Positions 62,570 through 64,000 of a stretch of 64,000 nucleotides of DNA are shown here, in pieces. A program made the position numbers and the translations under genes. Each line of letters begins with the position of its first letter. The first letter of the stretch is position 1. The notes beneath the pieces are model-generated. The model had not been told where the DNA came from and made no database searches. It saw nothing but the letters and a program-made list of their open reading frames with translations. Origin of the DNA: Ensifer aridi (GTDB lineage: Bacteria; Pseudomonadota; Alphaproteobacteria; Rhizobiales; Rhizobiaceae); the NCBI RefSeq assembly GCF_002078505.1, contig NZ_LUAV01000012.1, forward strand, positions 267,134 to 331,133, given 5' to 3'.

Positions 62570-63859
62570 CTATTCCTCTGTGAGACCGTAGAGCTTGTGG
62601 CGGAAGGCGGCCTTGTCCCTGAGATATGTGTCGGTCAGGGTCGCAACAACATACTCGCGGAACTTTTCGCTGTAGCGCTCGTAGGACTCATAGAAGCCCT
62701 GCTTGTCGAAGACGAAGCGCGAGACGAAATCGCGGGGGGTGAGTTGCGATATCAGGCGGTTGACCAGCCATTGATCCGGATGCCGCGGCGCCGCCCGGAC
62801 CAGCAGGAAACGATTTTCCGGCGCCACCTCCTGCATGCTGATCGTGCCCGTCGCCGCGATCGCCCGCGACATTTCCTGAAGGAAGGAATAGATCCCATCG
62901 CGCGTGACGAGTGCCGCATTGCGGTGGATCCAGGTCTGCAGCCATATCCGGTCGGCATTCATCAGATCGGCGTTCGGATCAACCTCGTTGATGAGGCCGC
63001 GGACGACCATGTCCGCCCGATGCTGGAACAGGCCGGATTCCTGCACCCAGGATGCCTGCGGCAGTTGCAAGCGATTTGTCGTCGCCAGGAAATCGTAGAT
63101 GCGGGCGTAATCGGTGATAGCGATATAGCTCACTTGCCACGGCCTGGACCGCCGGAAGCCCGGAACCGAGGGATCGCAGATCACCGTCGTCGTCTTCTCG
63201 TCCAGGAAAACGTAAACGCCGCCGAAGTGATTGGCCCAGTAGGCCTCATGCCGGAAGACGAGTTCTTCCGGGACGAGCGCGTTCTGCCGGATGTCGCCGG
63301 TCGTCTTGGCGAGTTCCACCATCCGCTCGAGCATCGCATCATCGGCCCAGGCATTAGGCACCTTCTTCAGCCGGTCTATCAGTTCACGAAGCTCCGTCGC
63401 CTTGCCGAGCATGTCCTCGGCGGAGAGCACCCGGAAGCGCACTTCGTTGATCGACAGGAGATCGTCGATGTCCTCGATGACGGACACCGAGTCCTCGATC
63501 TCGCCATAGAGCGCGTCCTTGATCGTGACCGCGTTGATCGCGCGACTGTTGGCGTTGAAGAATTCATGCATCAGCGCCGCGGTATTGGAAAAGCTCGTGT
63601 GAACGACCGGCAGTTCCGCCTGCGCGGGCGTCAGGATGATGAAGCGCCGATTGACCCGGTTCGGGTCGAGATAATCGCGGTCCCCCAGTTCCTCGGCGAT
63701 TTCCGGCGAGAAGCCGGTCATGTCGATGCTGAAGCGTTCAAGCGCCGTCGGTCTGAGGCCGAAACCTTCCAGCGCCTTGTTGTAGCGTGCAATAAGGTGC
63801 GGCTCGGAAATGTCGAGCAGCCGTCCGTAGATGAGTTCCGCTTCGAGGAGGCGCTTCAT
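62570..63859 (-). CDS. DUF6638 family protein
   Basis: A 429-residue soluble protein that I assign tentatively to the DUF6638 family; its function is not recognised. It is a full-length open frame (MKRLLEAELIYGRLLDISE to RHKLYGLTEE) with typical codon usage. It lies between the partial gene at the right edge (19 bp gap) and the DUF2333 gene (3 bp), so the three are probably cotranscribed. Confidence 0.75.
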   Translation of the reverse strand: MKRLLEAELIYGRLLDISEPHLIARYNKALEGFGLRPTALERFSIDMTGFSPEIAEELGDRDYLDPNRVNRRFIILTPAQAELPVVHTSFSNTAALMHEFFNANSRAINAVTIKDALYGEIEDSVSVIEDIDDLLSINEVRFRVLSAEDMLGKATELRELIDRLKKVPNAWADDAMLERMVELAKTTGDIRQNALVPEELVFRHEAYWANHFGGVYVFLDEKTTTVICDPSVPGFRRSRPWQVSYIAITDYARIYDFLATTNRLQLPQASWVQESGLFQHRADMVVRGLINEVDPNADLMNADRIWLQTWIHRNAALVTRDGIYSFLQEMSRAIAATGTISMQEVAPENRFLLVRAAPRHPDQWLVNRLISQLTPRDFVSRFVFDKQGFYESYERYSEKFREYVVATLTDTYLRDKAAFRHKLYGLTEE

Positions 63860-63878
63860 GCGGCGGTATTCTCTTTGA

Positions 63879-64000
63879 TCATCCCTGCCACCTGCCCTCG
63901 CGCTTCATCGTCTCGATCTCGCGGATCGCCTTCTCGCGCTGGCGCTCGCGGCGGATGATGTCGGCGACTGCGGCATCGTCGGACTTGTCGGTGTAGCGGA
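63879..64000 (-). CDS. C-terminal fragment of an unidentified protein (truncated by window edge)
   Basis: The last 39 codons of a minus-strand gene ending in a charged helix (IIRRERQREKAIREIETMKR then EGRWQG and TGA). It continues beyond the window. It is 19 bp upstream of the DUF6638 gene and likely in the same operon. The sequence is too short to identify. Confidence 0.65.
   Translation of the reverse strand, partial: RYTDKSDDAAVADIIRRERQREKAIREIETMKREGRWQG

Noticed and set aside
61274..63958. An 894-codon open frame on the plus strand
   Set aside because: It lies antisense to DUF2333, DUF6638 and the edge gene, which have proper starts, spacing and family resemblance. Long antisense frames are expected in GC-rich DNA with biased third positions.
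1..64000. tRNA, rRNA, SRP RNA and tmRNA genes
   Set aside because: No T-loop GTTCGANTC with a matching cloverleaf, no rRNA segments and no SRP/tmRNA signatures were seen. A tRNAscan-SE/Infernal run would settle this.
1..64000. CRISPR arrays, prophage, insertion sequences or a defence island
   Set aside because: No regular direct repeats with spacers, transposases, integrases or phage structural genes are present; gene content and codon use are uniformly core-like.

Overview
The window is chromosomal DNA from an alphaproteobacterium of the order Rhizobiales, most likely a Sinorhizobium (Ensifer) close to S. meliloti or S. medicae. The basis is GC-rich coding with strong third-position bias, a trp leader peptide whose 14 residues match the S. 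meliloti peptide as I recall it, a fused trpE(G), a ShmR-type haemin receptor near it, and several palindromic intergenic repeat families (RIME-like and others) typical of this genus. Almost all of the sequence is core genome. I see no phage, insertion sequence, CRISPR array, rRNA or tRNA gene.

Layout. 1-5.1 kb: a MarR regulator with its own operator, an OmpR/EnvZ-type two-component pair, then on the minus strand a LysR regulator, csaA and a tyrosine-phosphatase-like gene. 5.3-7.5 kb: ybjN-proC and a UbiK/BMFP-type gene, around an intergenic region rich in inverted repeats that may encode a structured RNA. 7.7-12.8 kb: lgt, an NDUFAF7-like methyltransferase, pgeF, a degenerate M24 hydrolase and a lipoprotein. 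13-21.6 kb: prs, an aldo/keto reductase, an ICL/PEP-mutase enzyme, an aldehyde dehydrogenase module (GAF-Fis regulator, ALDH, DUF779), benE and rplY. 21.8-25 kb: a membrane GGDEF-EAL protein next to a periplasmic binding protein. 25.3-32.6 kb: pth, clpS, ychF, a MaoC pair, apt, a DUF1059 gene, and an overlapping DUF1285-Nudix-CCA transferase operon. 32.9-40.2 kb: a tightly coupled MoxR/DUF58/BatA-DUF4159/membrane protein/GNAT operon. 40.3-46 kb: acetyltransferase, glutathionyl-hydroquinone reductase, Nudix, phosphoesterase, a TPR protein and an ECF sigma/anti-sigma pair. 46-55 kb: leuA with a Leu-rich leader, a clpP paralogue, hupE, GNAT, a frameshifted aph, a CDF transporter with queF, and trpE(G) with trpL. 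55-64 kb: shmR, extensin-like and DUF1993 genes, fhs, and a DUF2333/DUF6638 operon running off the right edge.

The most interesting regulatory observation is that leuA and trpE(G) share one leader design. In each, a CTTGC(C/T)-N17 promoter lies so close to the leader-peptide ATG that the transcript should begin at or next to the AUG. The short peptide carries a run of codons for the end product of the pathway, followed by RNA hairpins. trpL is an established system. The leu copy has mutually exclusive hairpins but no U-tract terminator that I can see, so its mechanism may differ.

Other points of note are an aph reading frame broken in a C homopolymer, an M24 protein that has lost all metal ligands, an AcoR-like regulator without an AAA+ domain next to a matching inverted repeat, and two inverted copies of a ~135 bp repeat that flank about 21 kb.
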